Below are positions 46,233-55,668 of a stretch of DNA of 64,000 nucleotides, piece after piece. Source of the DNA: Myotis daubentonii (lineage: Eukaryota; Chordata; Mammalia; Chiroptera; Vespertilionidae). Location of the stretch: the NCBI RefSeq assembly GCF_963259705.1, contig NC_081861.1, positions 65,019,623 through 65,083,622 on the forward strand, in the 5' to 3' direction. Numbering within the stretch: position 1 is the first letter of the stretch; each line of letters starts with the position of its first letter. The notes beneath the pieces were generated by a model. It did not search any database. It was not told where the DNA came from and was given only the letters and a program-made list of their open reading frames with translations. A program made the translations under genes and the position numbers.

Positions 46233-47205
46233 ATATTAGTTTTATACTGCTGCTGTAACAAATCACCACAATGTTAGTGTCTCAAACAAATTATCTTATA
46301 TTTTTAAAGCTAGAAGTATGACATCTGTCCCACTGGACTAAAATTAATGTGTTACTAGCGCTGTGTTCCTTCCTGGAAGCTGCAAGGGACAATTTGTTTC
46401 CTTACTTTTTTCAGTTTCTGGGTGCCTCTTGCCTTTCTTGGTTTGTGGCTTCTTTTTCTGCCTTTATATTGCTCTCTCCCCCTCTATGATCACATTTTGT
46501 ATAACATTTTTATTGCTGCTATAACAGATTACCATAAACTTAGTAACCTAAACAACATAAATCCATTATCCCACAGTTTTGGAGATTAGATGTTCAAAAT
46601 GGATCTTCAGAGTCGCATTTCTTTTGGAAGCTCTGAAGGAGAACCCATTTCTTGTCTTTTCCATCTTCTAGATGTTGCCTGTATTTCTTGCCCGATAGTC
46701 TTACATCACTCCAACCTGTTTCCATTGTTACCTCTCCTCCTGTGACTGTAACCCTTCTGCCTCCCTTTTATCAGGAGCCCTGTGATTACCGTGGGCCCAT
46801 ACGGATATCCAGGATAATCTCCCATCGCAAAATCCTCAATGTAATCACATTCACAAAACCTTCTGTGCCATGCAAGGTAACATATTAATAAGCTTCATAG
46901 ATTAGAATATGAACATCTCTCTGCCAGGGGGAGGCACTATTCTGTCTTTATACATTCTTTTCTTACTTAACCAGGAAAGGTTCTTGCTTTTAAAAATGGA
47001 TGTAATTAGTTTGGGTCCACTATATAATCTAGGATAATCTCTATATTTCAAGGTCCTTAACTTTAATCACATCTTCAAAGTGTTTGTTTGTTTGTCTGTT
47101 TGTTTGTTCTTATCAAGTAAAGTAATGTATTCATGGGTTCTGGGGATTAGGATTACAGGATGAGTCTTTTTACTGAAGCCATTATTTTGCCTACCAAATT
47201 ACATT
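46233..47205 (-). mobile_element. MLT1-type LTR, split by a second MLT1 LTR
   Basis: 'ATATTAGTTTTATACTGCTGC' and 'TGTAACAAATCACCACAATG' start the antisense LTR. It resumes after 46956 with 'GTAATTAGTTTGGGTCCAC' and ends 'CCATTATTTTGCCTACC'. The inner LTR at 46497-46956 sits between the two parts. Confidence 0.75.
46497..46956 (-). mobile_element. Inner MLT1-type LTR
   Basis: 'TTTTTATTGCTGCTATAACAG', 'ATTACCATAAACTTAGTAAC', 'GTGGGCCCATACGGATATCC' and 'GCACTATTCTGTC' give a complete antisense MLT1 LTR. The 78-codon frame at 46652-46888 is not a gene. Confidence 0.75.
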
Positions 47206-48160
47206 TCAGGAATTAGTCCATTTCATTCAGGTTTTCTATTTACTATTATAAAATTGTTCATAATATTCCCTTACTATCCCCCATGTCCACTCTTTCATTA
47301 TTGATAGTGGTAATTGTGTTTTCTGTCTTTTTATCTTGTTCACTCTGCTTAGAGATTTATCAGTTTTATTGATCGTTGAGAAGAAACATCTTTTGTGGTC
47401 ATTAATTTTCCTTGTGGCTTTCTGTTTTAATTGATTTATACTCTAACCTTTAGTTACCTTGTTCTCCTTTAATTTTCTCTTTTTATTTACCTAAGGTGGA
47501 TGCTGATTTTAGATCTTTTTTCTCTTTTCAATTACAGGCATTAATTACTTTAAATTTCCTTTAAGCACCGCTTTAGCAGCATCTCATAACTTTTGTTATG
47601 TTTTATTTTCATTGAATTCAAAATATTTTTAATTCCCCTAAGACTTACTTTGATTATTTAGAAGTGTGGATTTTAATTTCCATATGTATGGAGACTGTAA
47701 AATTATTCTGCTACTGGTTTTTAGTTGATTTCTAGTCCTAGAACATGCTTTGCATCATTTATATTGCTATAAATTTGTTAGTGTCTTTTATGATCTTGAA
47801 TACGGTCTATCTATGAGAGTGTTTCAGATACATTTGAGAAGAATGTGCATTCTGATGTTGTTAGGTTGAGTGTCCTATAAATATCAACGATAAAATTGTT
47901 CAGATAATCTCTTCCTATTTTTCTGACTACTTATTCTCTCAATACCTTAGAAAGAATTGTGTAAGTGTCCAATTTTAATTGGTGATTTGACTTTTTGCCT
48001 TTTCAGCTTTATAAGTTTTCGCTTTATGTATTTTGAGGTTCTTTTGTTTGAGACCTGGTATTTAGTATTGTTATGCCTTCTTGGTCAATTGGCTCTTTCA
48101 TCATCATTTAATATGCCTGATTATACTTAATAATATTCTTTGGTCTAAAGTCCTAAGGGT

Positions 48161-48340
48161 ACAATTGCTGTTGTTTGTCCCCCGAAACATTAATGATTTT
48201 CTTTAATAAGAGACTATAAAGTGATGGATCTGGATGAAATTTTATCTGAGGCTGCTCTTCCCTTTTCCTAGCCAGCACCATGAAGAAAATTTTGTAAGGA
48301 TTCTCTCTAAATTCCTTGTAAGCACCAAGTGCAGTTTATG
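48161..48340. other. No recognised feature
   Basis: Short stretch between the L1 and a VES. It may still be decayed L1. Confidence 0.35.
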
Positions 48341-48353
48341 GAGGAAAAGTTTT

Positions 48354-48577
48354 GTTTGTTGTTTGTGTGTTTTAAATATATATTTTATTGATTTCGGAGA
48401 TGAAGGGAGGGAGAGATAGAAAAATCAATGATGAGAGAGAATCACGAACCGACTGTCTCTTGCACGCTCCCTCCTGGGGATGGAGCTCACAATCCTGGCA
48501 TGTAACCTGACCAGAAATTGAACCGTGACCTCCTGGTTCATAGGTCATGCTCAACCACTAAAGCACACTGGCCGGGT
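48354..48577 (-). repeat. VES SINE, antisense, with 13-bp target duplication
   Basis: Antisense tail, body and head (CAACCACTAAAGCACACTGG). GAGGAAAAGTTTT flanks it at 48341-48353 and 48578-48590. Confidence 0.93.
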
Positions 48578-48590
48578 GAGGAAAAGTTTT

Positions 48591-48979
48591 CAAGAGAATA
48601 CTAGCCCCAATATATCTGCTACTCCTAAAGTCTTCACACTCTCTCCCTTGCCCATGCTCTCAGCCTTTACAATTCATTAGTATTTTTACCTGAATCTTCT
48701 TACTGTCTTATATGAAACCTAATGGCATCTTCTCTAGGTAAGCCAATGCTAGAATTTGGTTTTCTGTTGTAGGTGCCAATTTCTCCCTAGTTTTAGGGTT
48801 AATTATTTGACTTTCGGCTATAGTTCTTTGATTGGCTCAAGAAATACCTAAATCTTCCATGTCTCCAGCATTTTCTTTTTGTAAGCATGAGAACGATGCT
48901 CTTTTTAGCTCTCTGTATCTCTTAGCAGAAACCAAAAGTGGCGTCAGGGAGAAGATCTAGTGAGAGATTCCTAGATTGT
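48591..48979. other. No recognised gene or repeat
   Basis: About 390 bases with no signature that I recognise. Confidence 0.35.
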
Positions 48980-49720
48980 ATCTAACTTGGTATTCTTAGA
49001 AACAATGCTGCAATAAATGTCCTATTATATATTCCCTTATGGTACTGTATGAGAATTTTCCTGGATTTTGGGGAGAGGGGTTACTTGATTATATCATGTG
49101 TGTGTACTTAATTTGGCCAATTGCTACCACATTCTTCTCCAAAAATGGCTGTACATGTCTTCATGCCCACCATAAGTCAATGAAATAAGTGTTTCCTGGA
49201 TCCCTGCCCATATGTAACATTATAAAATTTTCTAATTTTAAAAAATCCTATCTAATAAAAGAGAAACATGGTAATTGGTGTATGACCACTACCCTTCCCA
49301 TTGGCTAATCAGTGAGATATGCAAATTAACTGCCAGCCAAGATGGCAGCCGGCAGCCAGGCAGCTTGAAACTAACATGAGGCTTGCTTGCTTCAGTGACA
49401 GAGGAAACCAGCGTTCCGCGCCTGCTTTGCCGGCCTCTGATCCTGCAGTTTAAGAAACATTGTAACGAATATAGAAGCTAAACAAAACCCCAGAAACCTG
49501 CTTTTAGCGAGGCCGGGATGTTAGAGCTGGAGTTATACAGTGTTTCGATTATAGAACCGAAACAAACCAGATACCTTCTTTCAGCAGCAGAAGCCTCAGA
49601 GCTGGAGCCAGAGCTAAAGCTGGCCCAGCATAAAAAAAGAAAAAGAAAAAAAGGAGCAGTTGGGAGCTTCAGTCACCCGCCAGCCTGAAAACAGCCCTCA
49701 GCCCCTTACCAAGGCTGACC

Positions 49721-49830
49721 AGGCACCCCAGTGGGGACCCCCTCCCTGAAGGGTGTGTGACCAGCTGCAAACAGCCATCATCCCCTCAACCAGACTGGCC
49801 AGGCACCCCAGTGGGGACCCCCACCCTGAT
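49721..49830. repeat. 80-bp tandem repeat, about 1.4 units, in Helitron copy 2
   Basis: CCAGGCACCCCAGTGGGGAC recurs with an 80-base spacing (49717 and 49797), matching the 30421 array with one unit fewer. Confidence 0.8.
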
Positions 49831-49946
49831 CCAGGACACCCTTCAGGGAAAACCAGTCAGCCCCACCCATGCACCAGGCCACTATCCTATATAGTAAAAG
49901 GGTAATATGTCTCCCAGCACCAGGATCAGCGGAGCCGAGAGGCCTC

Positions 49947-50880
49947 CGGGCACCGGGATCAGCGTGACAGGGGGCAGCACCCAAACCCCCTCATCGCCCT
50001 GCGGCTCTGTGTGTGACAGGGGGCGGGGCCACAACCTCCCTATACGCCCTGCTCTGTTCATGACAGGGGAAGGTGCCCCAACCCCCTGATCAGCCCTGCT
50101 CTGTGCCTGATAGGGGGGAGCTCCCCAACCCCCTGATCGCCCTGCGACTCTGTGTGTGACAGGGTGTGGCGCCTCAACTCCCTGATCAGTCCTGCTCTGT
50201 TTGTGACAGGGTGTGGCGCCCCAACTCCCTGATCAGTCCTGCTCTGTGTGTGACAGGGTGTGGTGCCCCAACCCCCCTCGCCCCCCACACACACACGGGC
50301 CCTGCTCTGTGTGTGATGGGGTAGAGCCATAACCTCCCCATCAGCCCTGCCCTGAGTGTGAGAGTGGTGGCGCCCCAACCACCTGATCGTCCCTGCTCTG
50401 TGGGTGATAGAGGGAGGCGCCTCAAATCCCCCCCCCACGGGCCCTGCTCTGTGTGTGACCAGTTAGAGCCATAACCTCCCCATCAGCCCTGCCCTGAGTG
50501 TGAAAGTGGCGGCGCCCCAATCCCCTGATCGACCCTGCTCTGTGGGTGATAGAGGGCGGCGCCCCAACCCCCTGATCCACCCTGCCCTGAGTGTGACAGG
50601 GGGAGGTGCCCCAACTCCCCTATCGGCCCTACTCTGTGAGTGACAGGGGGGAGCTCCTCAACCCCCTGATTGGCCCTGTTCTGTGCATGACAGGGGGTGG
50701 CACCGCAACCTCCCCATCGACTCTGCCTTGAGTGTGACAAGGGGCGGTGCCCCAACCCCCCAATCGGCCCTACCCTGAGCGTGACTGAGGGTGGCATCGA
50801 AACCTCCCAATCTGCCCTGCTCTGTGCATGACAGGGGAAGGTGCCCCAACTCCCCAATCGCCCCTGCTCTGAGCCCGATC
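49947..50880. repeat. ~50-bp minisatellite in Helitron copy 2
   Basis: About 18 units based on 'CCCCAACCCCCTGATC' and 'CCCTGCTCTGTG.GTGACAGGG', more numerous than in copy 1. Long minus-strand frames (126 codons at 50058-50438, 124 at 50483-50857) are by-products. Confidence 0.9.
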
Positions 50881-51127
50881 AGGGGTTGCACCTAGGGATT
50901 GGGCCTGCCCTCTGCCACCTGGGAGCAGGCCTAAGCCAGCAGGTTGTTATCTCCCGAGGGGTCCCAGACTGTGAGAGGGCACAGGCTGGGCTCAGGGACC
51001 CTCCCCCCCCCCCCGAGAGCACAAATTTTTGTGCACCGGACCTCTAGTATAAATATAAAGTAGCATAACATTTTTTAATGTACATTTCTCTGATTACTAA
51101 TGATTTTGAGCATATTTTTCATACTTA

Positions 51128-51406
51128 CTAGAGGCACTAGTAAGTGCCTTACTAATCCATGCACTGGTGGAGTCCCTCAGGCAGGCTGGTGATTGAGGCT
51201 GGCTGTCCAGGGGGGGAAATGGGGGGAGGAGAAGGACCACAGGTGGTTGGCCAGCCACAGAAGGTTGGCTGTGGGAGCGCATTGACCACCAGGGGGCAGC
51301 TCCTGTGTTGAGCATCTGCCTCCTGGTGGTCAGGGCACATCATAGCTACAGGCCGGTCATCTGACTGTCTGGTCATAATGGTCTCTTAGGCTTTTATATA
51401 TATAGA
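51128..51406 (-). mobile_element. HeliBat-type Helitron with altered 3' hairpin
   Basis: 3' end CTAG at 51128, 5' end GGCTTTTATATATATAGA at 51406, followed by T. Next to CTAG there is an unusual GGCACTAGTAAGTGCC hairpin (51132-51147) before the usual GCATGCACTGG-type sequence. It carries 'GACCACCAGGGGGCAGCTCC'. Confidence 0.88.
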
Positions 51407-51978
51407 TTATACATAGAAGTTTTATTTCCCTAAATTGTCTGTTCGTGTACTTTCACCATTTTCATTGTTTTATTTTTCTTGTATTTTTATGGTGGTTTAA
51501 TTGTTTATTTTAGTTCTTAGTCCTTCATCAATTAACTTGATATAGTCAACCCATCAAATTTTATCTTACAATTTGTATTTTGGGGGGTCTTATGATGTTT
51601 TTCCTTATATTTAGGCTACAGAGACAATAGGACTTTAAAACTTTTTTTTTTACATCATTGTTTCAAATCTTGTTACCAACCTTTGATTCAGTATACATTC
51701 AAATGTAAATTAACCTTACTTTTGAGAATTAGAGGAAAGGGAGCACTCTAGAAAAGTTGAAAAGTATAGCATAAAGCATACTAGACTACAAGTTGGCAGG
51801 CTAAAGTTTTTGTCCAAACTTTACAGCTAATTAGTGATAAAGTTTGGACAAATGATCTTAATCAACTAATAGTCTCATTGAACTTGATAATGTTTGATTG
51901 GTAAAGTGGAGATAACACCACCAGGTATGCCTTGTGTTTCAAGTAGTTTTGAAAGTACTTTGAAAATTATATATTGCA

Positions 51979-52105
51979 GTGGGATGAAGACCTGGGGAAG
52001 GGGCAGGAGCAGAGTGGAGGGGCTTATTGGGGGGTAAAATGGGAGATATGTAATACTTTCAACAATAAATATAAATTTTAAATAATAAAAATTTAAAGGA
52101 AGAAA
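51979..52105 (+). mobile_element. Very short L1 3' UTR insertion
   Basis: A G-rich 3' UTR, 'GGAGATATGTAATACTTTC' and an A-rich tail, only 127 bp. It is flanked by AAAATTATATATTGCA (51963-51978) and AAAATTACATATTGCA (52106-52121), one difference. Confidence 0.9.
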
Positions 52106-52121
52106 AAAATTACATATTGCA

Positions 52122-52439
52122 ATACAAATATAAAACCTGGTGTGGCCAGCTTGTGTCTTTGGTTTTGCTTTATTAGTGAGATTACCTAAACAAGAACAGT
52201 TTCAAGGATATTAATAAATGTTCTTGAAAAAGAAATTCTGTGTTAAAATCAGTTGGGAATTATTATTTAAACCAGTTATATACTGTGGGACTTCTTAGAA
52301 ACATCACTACTCTAATATGCAATGAACTTGGTCAAGAGTCATAAAATAGTGTAATTTTTTCCACCACAGAGATTTTCCTTTTGGAGCTTTTTAAGTGGAA
52401 TTCCTATGAAACATCTCTCAGAAAGAAAGTAATCTTATA
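52122..52439. other. No recognised gene or repeat
   Basis: AT-rich spacer with no recognised signature. Confidence 0.4.
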
Positions 52440-52454
52440 AAATACAAATTGGGG

Positions 52455-52665
52455 CCGAAACCGGTTTGGCTCAGTGGATAGAGCGTCGGCCTGCGGACTG
52501 AAAGGTCCCAGGTTCGATTCCGGTCAAGGGCATGTACCTGGGTTGCGGGCACATCCCCAGTAGATGTGCAGGAGGCAGCTGATCGATGTTTCTCTCTCAT
52601 CGATGTTTCTAACTCTCTATCTCTCTCCCTTCCTCTCTGTAAAAAATCAATAAAATATATTAAAA
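52455..52665 (+). repeat. VES SINE, young, near-consensus
   Basis: Box A (TGGCTCAGTGGATAG) and box B (GGTTCGATTCC) are intact, and the body is almost identical to the 58269 copy. Perfect 15-bp target duplication AAATACAAATTGGGG at 52440-52454 and 52666-52680. Internal RNA polymerase III promoter sequence is present, although transcription depends on flanks. Confidence 0.96.
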
Positions 52666-52684
52666 AAATACAAATTGGGGGGAA

Positions 52685-52868
52685 ATGGTTTATTGGAAAG
52701 AACACTGGGCTTCTCATATTCTAGTTCTGCTACTCAGGTGAGACTTTGGGAAAAGTACTTAACCTCTTTGGGACTCACTTTCTTAACCCTTGAAAATAGG
52801 GCTAAAGATTTCCATTAAAGGACTTTTTAAGACACTGTATGTAAAATAAGTGTCTGGTACCTAGTAGA
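52685..52868 (+). repeat. MIR SINE
   Basis: 'ATTGGAAAGAACACTGGGC', 'TACTTAACCTCTTTGGGACTC', 'TTAACCCTTGAAAATAGGGC' and 'GTGTCTGGTACC' follow the sense MIR order. Confidence 0.75.
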
Positions 52869-53210
52869 ACCACTAAGTTGTGGTGGTGATGGTTTGTTTA
52901 TTTTTGTTATTACTGTTGATATTATTATTAAGATTATCAGTGTATACACCTGTCAGAATGGCTACCATCAATAAATCAACAATCAACAAGTGCTGGTGAG
53001 GATGTGGAGAAAAGGGAACTCAAGTGCATAGTTGGTGGGAATGCAGACTGGTACAGCCACTGTGGAAAACAGTATGGAATTTCCTCAAAAATTAAAAATG
53101 GAACTGCCTTTTGACTCTGTGGCTCCACTTCTGAGAATATATTCTAAGAATCTAAAAACATCAATTTGAAAAAAATATACACCCTTATGTTCATAACAGC
53201 ATTATTTCAA

Positions 53211-53560
53211 CTAGAGGCCTGGTGCATGAAATTCATGCACGGGGGGTGGGGGCAGTCCTTCAGCCCTGCTTGCACCCTCTCACAATCCGGGATGCTTGCC
53301 TTCCAGCCTTCCTGATTTCCCCTAACCACTCTGCCTGCCTGATGGCCCCAACTGCTCACCTGCCTACCTGCTCATTCTTAGCTGCCTCTGCATGCCTGCC
53401 TGATTGCCCCTAACTGCTCGCCTACCTGCCTGATCACCCCTAACCACCTCTGCCTCAGCCCCGCCACTACAGCTTCGTCTGGAAGGACATCTGGAATGAT
53501 GTCCGTAAGGTCGTTTGGCTATCCAGTCTAATTAGCATATTACACTTTTGTTATTATAGA
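53211..53560 (-). mobile_element. Inner Helitron of the composite
   Basis: A complete 350-bp non-autonomous Helitron by itself: CTAG and hairpin on the left, 'GTCGTTTGGCTATCCAG' and the 5' terminus TTGTTATTATAGA at 53560 on the right. CCTGCCTGATNGCCCC-type repeats occupy the middle. Confidence 0.85.
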
Positions 53561-53574
53561 TAGTTGCCTTGCTC

Positions 53575-53997
53575 CAAGCTGTAAGGACCTGCTTGTCATA
53601 GAGATGGAAAAGTTTTAATTTTTACTCTTGATTATGGCAATTAACTAACACAGATGGCCACCAAAAAGGTGACTTACCAAAGGGTGTATAGCAAACAGTG
53701 CTGTTAAGTCCTCTTCCACGAAAACGTGCATGTTGTGCGTTGTATCTGCCTGGCTACATAAAAGAGTGAAGTTTCTGTCTGTCTTTGCAATCATATGAGT
53801 GAATTGTCTGAGACCTCATCCCAGTCTGGTTTGGTGCTCACAGAATAGTAGAGATCTTTTTTTATTCTTTGCTCCATTGGTGGAGATATCCTAGACGTTG
53901 CAGGATATCTTCCTTTTAATTTTTCCTCGACACTCTGACTTTACTTATGTCTCTCACCTTTGCTTTCCCTCCATCTCACACCCGCAACAGTAACTTG
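53575..53997. other. Unassigned LTR-like segment
   Basis: 'CTACATAAAAGAGTGAAG' looks like a TATA region followed by a CT-rich transcript start and 'CTCATCCCAGTCTGG'. I see no clear TG...CA ends or target duplication. It could be a solo LTR fragment or captured host sequence. Confidence 0.3.
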
Positions 53998-54028
53998 CTC
54001 CAGGCTCACCTTGCTCGAGTGTCTAGGA

Positions 54029-54240
54029 CAGTGATTCTCAAACTTCTGGCCCTTTAAATACAGTTCCTCATGTTGTGACCCAACCATAAAATTATTTTCA
54101 ATGCTACTTCATAACTGTAATGTTGCTACTGTTATGAATCATAATGTAAATATCTGATACGCAGGATGATCTTAGGCAACCCCTGTGAAAGGATAGTTTG
54201 ACTGCCAAAGGGGTCACAACCCACAAGTTGAGAACTGCTG
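54029..54240. mobile_element. SPIN-like non-autonomous hAT
   Basis: Ends CAGTGATTCTCAAAC and, in reverse, CAGCAGTTCTCAACTTG. Internal blocks 'ACAGTTCCTCATGTTG', 'CATAAAATTATTTTCA', 'CTACTTCATAACTGTAA' and 'GGTCACAACCCAC' match what I know of SPIN_NA elements. The flanking 8-mers GTCTAGGA and GAGATCAC do not match, so one flank has been rearranged or the target duplication lost. Confidence 0.82.
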
Positions 54241-54620
54241 GAGATCACGCCAATGCATCTGCCACCAGAACTATGATTCCCAGCATTCCTGGTGCTCCCC
54301 GCGCTCTTGGTTTCTGCTTCCAGTCCAGGGACTGCAGAAACCAAAAGGACTTGGAACTCCAGATGCATTCTGTCTGCTGGGCTTCTGTCCACTAGGCTGG
54401 GAGCATGCTCTGAGACATGCAGTGGCCACTGGGGGCATGTCCCCAGCCCAGCAGCCCTGCGTTCTGACCCCTGGTCTTCTGTCCGCTGGGCTTGGGGCAT
54501 GCCCCGAGCCACACGGTGGCCACCGGGGGCTCACTCCCAGCCCAGCAGCCCCGCATTGTGTGCGCAGCCCTCCCTCCCTCCACAGCCACTATGACACCCC
54601 CATCTTTGTTGTGGAGTGAT
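54241..54620. other. GC-rich segment next to the outer Helitron 5' end
   Basis: Includes 'GGGCATGTCCCCAGCCCAGC' and 'GGGGGCTCACTCCCAGCC', a diverged ~100-base direct repeat near 54390-54450 and 54490-54550. Overlapping frames on both strands (up to 126 codons) show no known motif. It is either Helitron internal sequence or captured DNA. Confidence 0.5.
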
Positions 54621-55014
54621 GGTTAATTTGCATATTGCCCTTTTATTAGATTAGATAGCCAAGATCTGGAAAGAGTCCAAGTGCCCATCAGTAGATGAGT
54701 GGATAAAAAAAAGCAAAACAAAACTGTGGTACAGTTACACAATAGCATATTACTCGGTCATAAAAAAGAAGAAAATCCTAGCTTTTGTGACAACATGATG
54801 AACCTGAATATTATTATGCTAAGTGAAATAAGCCAGAGAAAAACAAATACCATATGATCTCACTTATATGTGGAAGCTAATGAACAAAATAAACTGACAA
54901 ACAAAAGAGAAACAGAGGCATGGATACAGGGAACAGACTCACAGCTGTCAGAAGGGAGAGGAGTTGGGAGCTGGGTGTACAAAAGGCGAAGGGATTAAGC
55001 AAAATATATATATG

Positions 55015-55365
55015 GTGTCACCCAAAAATATACACACAAACTTTGAATTATAAAAGGCAGTGTTTATTAAAATAAATTTCAATTTCAAAATCAAGCTATA
55101 AGCTGTAAAAATGTGTATACATATTTTTAATTTTTTTATTTTTTATTGATTTTAGAGAAGAAGGGAGAGAAAGAGAGAGATAGAAACATCAATGATGAAA
55201 GAGAATCATTAATTGGTGCCTCTTGCAAGGCCCTCACTGAGGATCAAGCCCACAACCTGGGCATGTGCCCTTAACCAGAATTGAACCCTGGACCCTTCAG
55301 TCCACAGACCAACGCTCTATCCTCTGAGCCAAACCAGCTAAGGCTGTGTACATTTATTTTGAGAA
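55015..55365. mobile_element. Probable mariner-like MITE, split by a VES
   Basis: The left end GGTGTCACCCAAAAATATACACAC and the right-hand text TGTGTATACATATTTT-like plus GAGAATA are partly inverted. TA is next to the outer ends. Without the VES it is about 120-130 bp. The family is not certain. Confidence 0.45.
55128..55344 (-). repeat. VES SINE, antisense, in the MITE
   Basis: Antisense tail, body (TCTTGCAAGGCCCTCACTGAGG) and head (CTCTGAGCCAAACCAG). The flanks TGTGTATACATATTTT (55112-55127) and TGTGTACATTTATTTT (55345-55360) are the target duplication with a few changes. Confidence 0.9.
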
Positions 55366-55589
55366 TATATATATCCCATAGACACAGACAACAATATCGT
55401 GATGCCAGAGAGAAAGGAGGTGGGGGAGGTGGAAGAGGGCAAAGGGGAGATACATGGGATGGAAAGAGACTTTGCTTTGGACGATGGGCACACGCCCAAA
55501 TGCAGATGATGTTTTGTCGAGTTGTACACTTGAAACCTGTATGGTTTTGTTAACCAATGTCACTCCAATAAACTCAATGAAAAAAGTGA

Positions 55590-55668
55590 TTGATCAGAGA
55601 GCATACAGCTAGCGATCAACAAAACTAGGTCAAAACTCAGACTCCTATAGTGTTGTGCCCTTTCCATT
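55590..55668 (-). repeat. MIR SINE fragment
   Basis: 'ATACAGCTAGCGATCAAC' and 'GGTCAAAACTCAGACTCC..TTGTGCCCTTTCCATT' match the antisense MIR head. Short. Confidence 0.5.

Larger units (their letters stand above)
41861..48160 (-). mobile_element. Ancient antisense L1 ORF2 dissected by six insertions
   Basis: Antisense ORF2 text occurs in one consistent order from the 3' end of ORF2 (41861-42100) to the endonuclease region (47210-48160). Pieces: 41861-42100, 42411-42813, 43209-43975, 45363-45534, 46067-46232 and 47206-48160. Between them lie a Helitron, a solo LTR, a younger L1, an MLT2-like LTR and two nested MLT1 LTRs. No frame survives. Confidence 0.78.
49256..51047 (+). mobile_element. Large HeliBat-type Helitron with minisatellites, copy 2
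   Basis: 5' TCCTATCTAATAAAAGAG preceded by A, the same order of blocks as 30031-31642, and 3' GCACAAATTTTTGTGC, CCGGACCTCTAG, then T. Relative to copy 1 it has one 80-bp unit fewer, a longer ~50-bp array, and an extra ~90-bp internal duplication (the 'AGAGCTGGAG' blocks near 49510 and 49596). Non-autonomous. Confidence 0.9.
48980..51700 (-). mobile_element. Old L1M 3' region, antisense, split by two Helitrons
   Basis: 'AACAATGCTGCAATAAATG' (49001) through 'CTGTACATGTCTTCATGCCC' leads to the first break. 'CATTTCTCTGATTACTAATG' (51083) and text after 51407 continue the same antisense order. The Helitrons at 49256-51047 and 51128-51406 interrupt it. Confidence 0.65.
53211..54650 (-). mobile_element. 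Helitron composite: one 3' end, two 5' ends
   Basis: The 3' end (minus strand) is CTAG at 53211 with hairpin GTGCATGAAATTCATGCAC (53222-53240). One 5' terminus, TCTATAATAACAAAAGTG in reverse, ends at 53560. A second, TCTAATAAAAGGGCAATATGC in reverse, ends at 54650, next to T and resumed L1. Between the two 5' ends lie an unassigned LTR-like segment, a SPIN-like hAT and a GC-rich segment. The L1 is interrupted once for the whole block. Confidence 0.72.
52946..55568 (+). mobile_element. L1 3' part split by a Helitron composite and a mariner-like MITE
   Basis: ORF2 3' text (52946-53210: 'CTGTCAGAATGGCTACC' to 'GTTCATAACAGCATTATTTC') resumes at 54651 ('TAGCCAAGATCTGGAAAGAG') and again at about 55366, ending in the L1 3' UTR ('GTACACTTGAAACCTGTATGG') at about 55568. 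The left and right parts are adjacent in a normal L1, so everything between 53211 and 54650 arrived later. Confidence 0.88.

Noticed and set aside
52455..52560. tRNA gene call on VES heads (also at 3961, 58269 and others)
   Set aside because: Box A and B are present but no complete cloverleaf or anticodon arm is maintained, and the sequence continues into a SINE body with target duplications.
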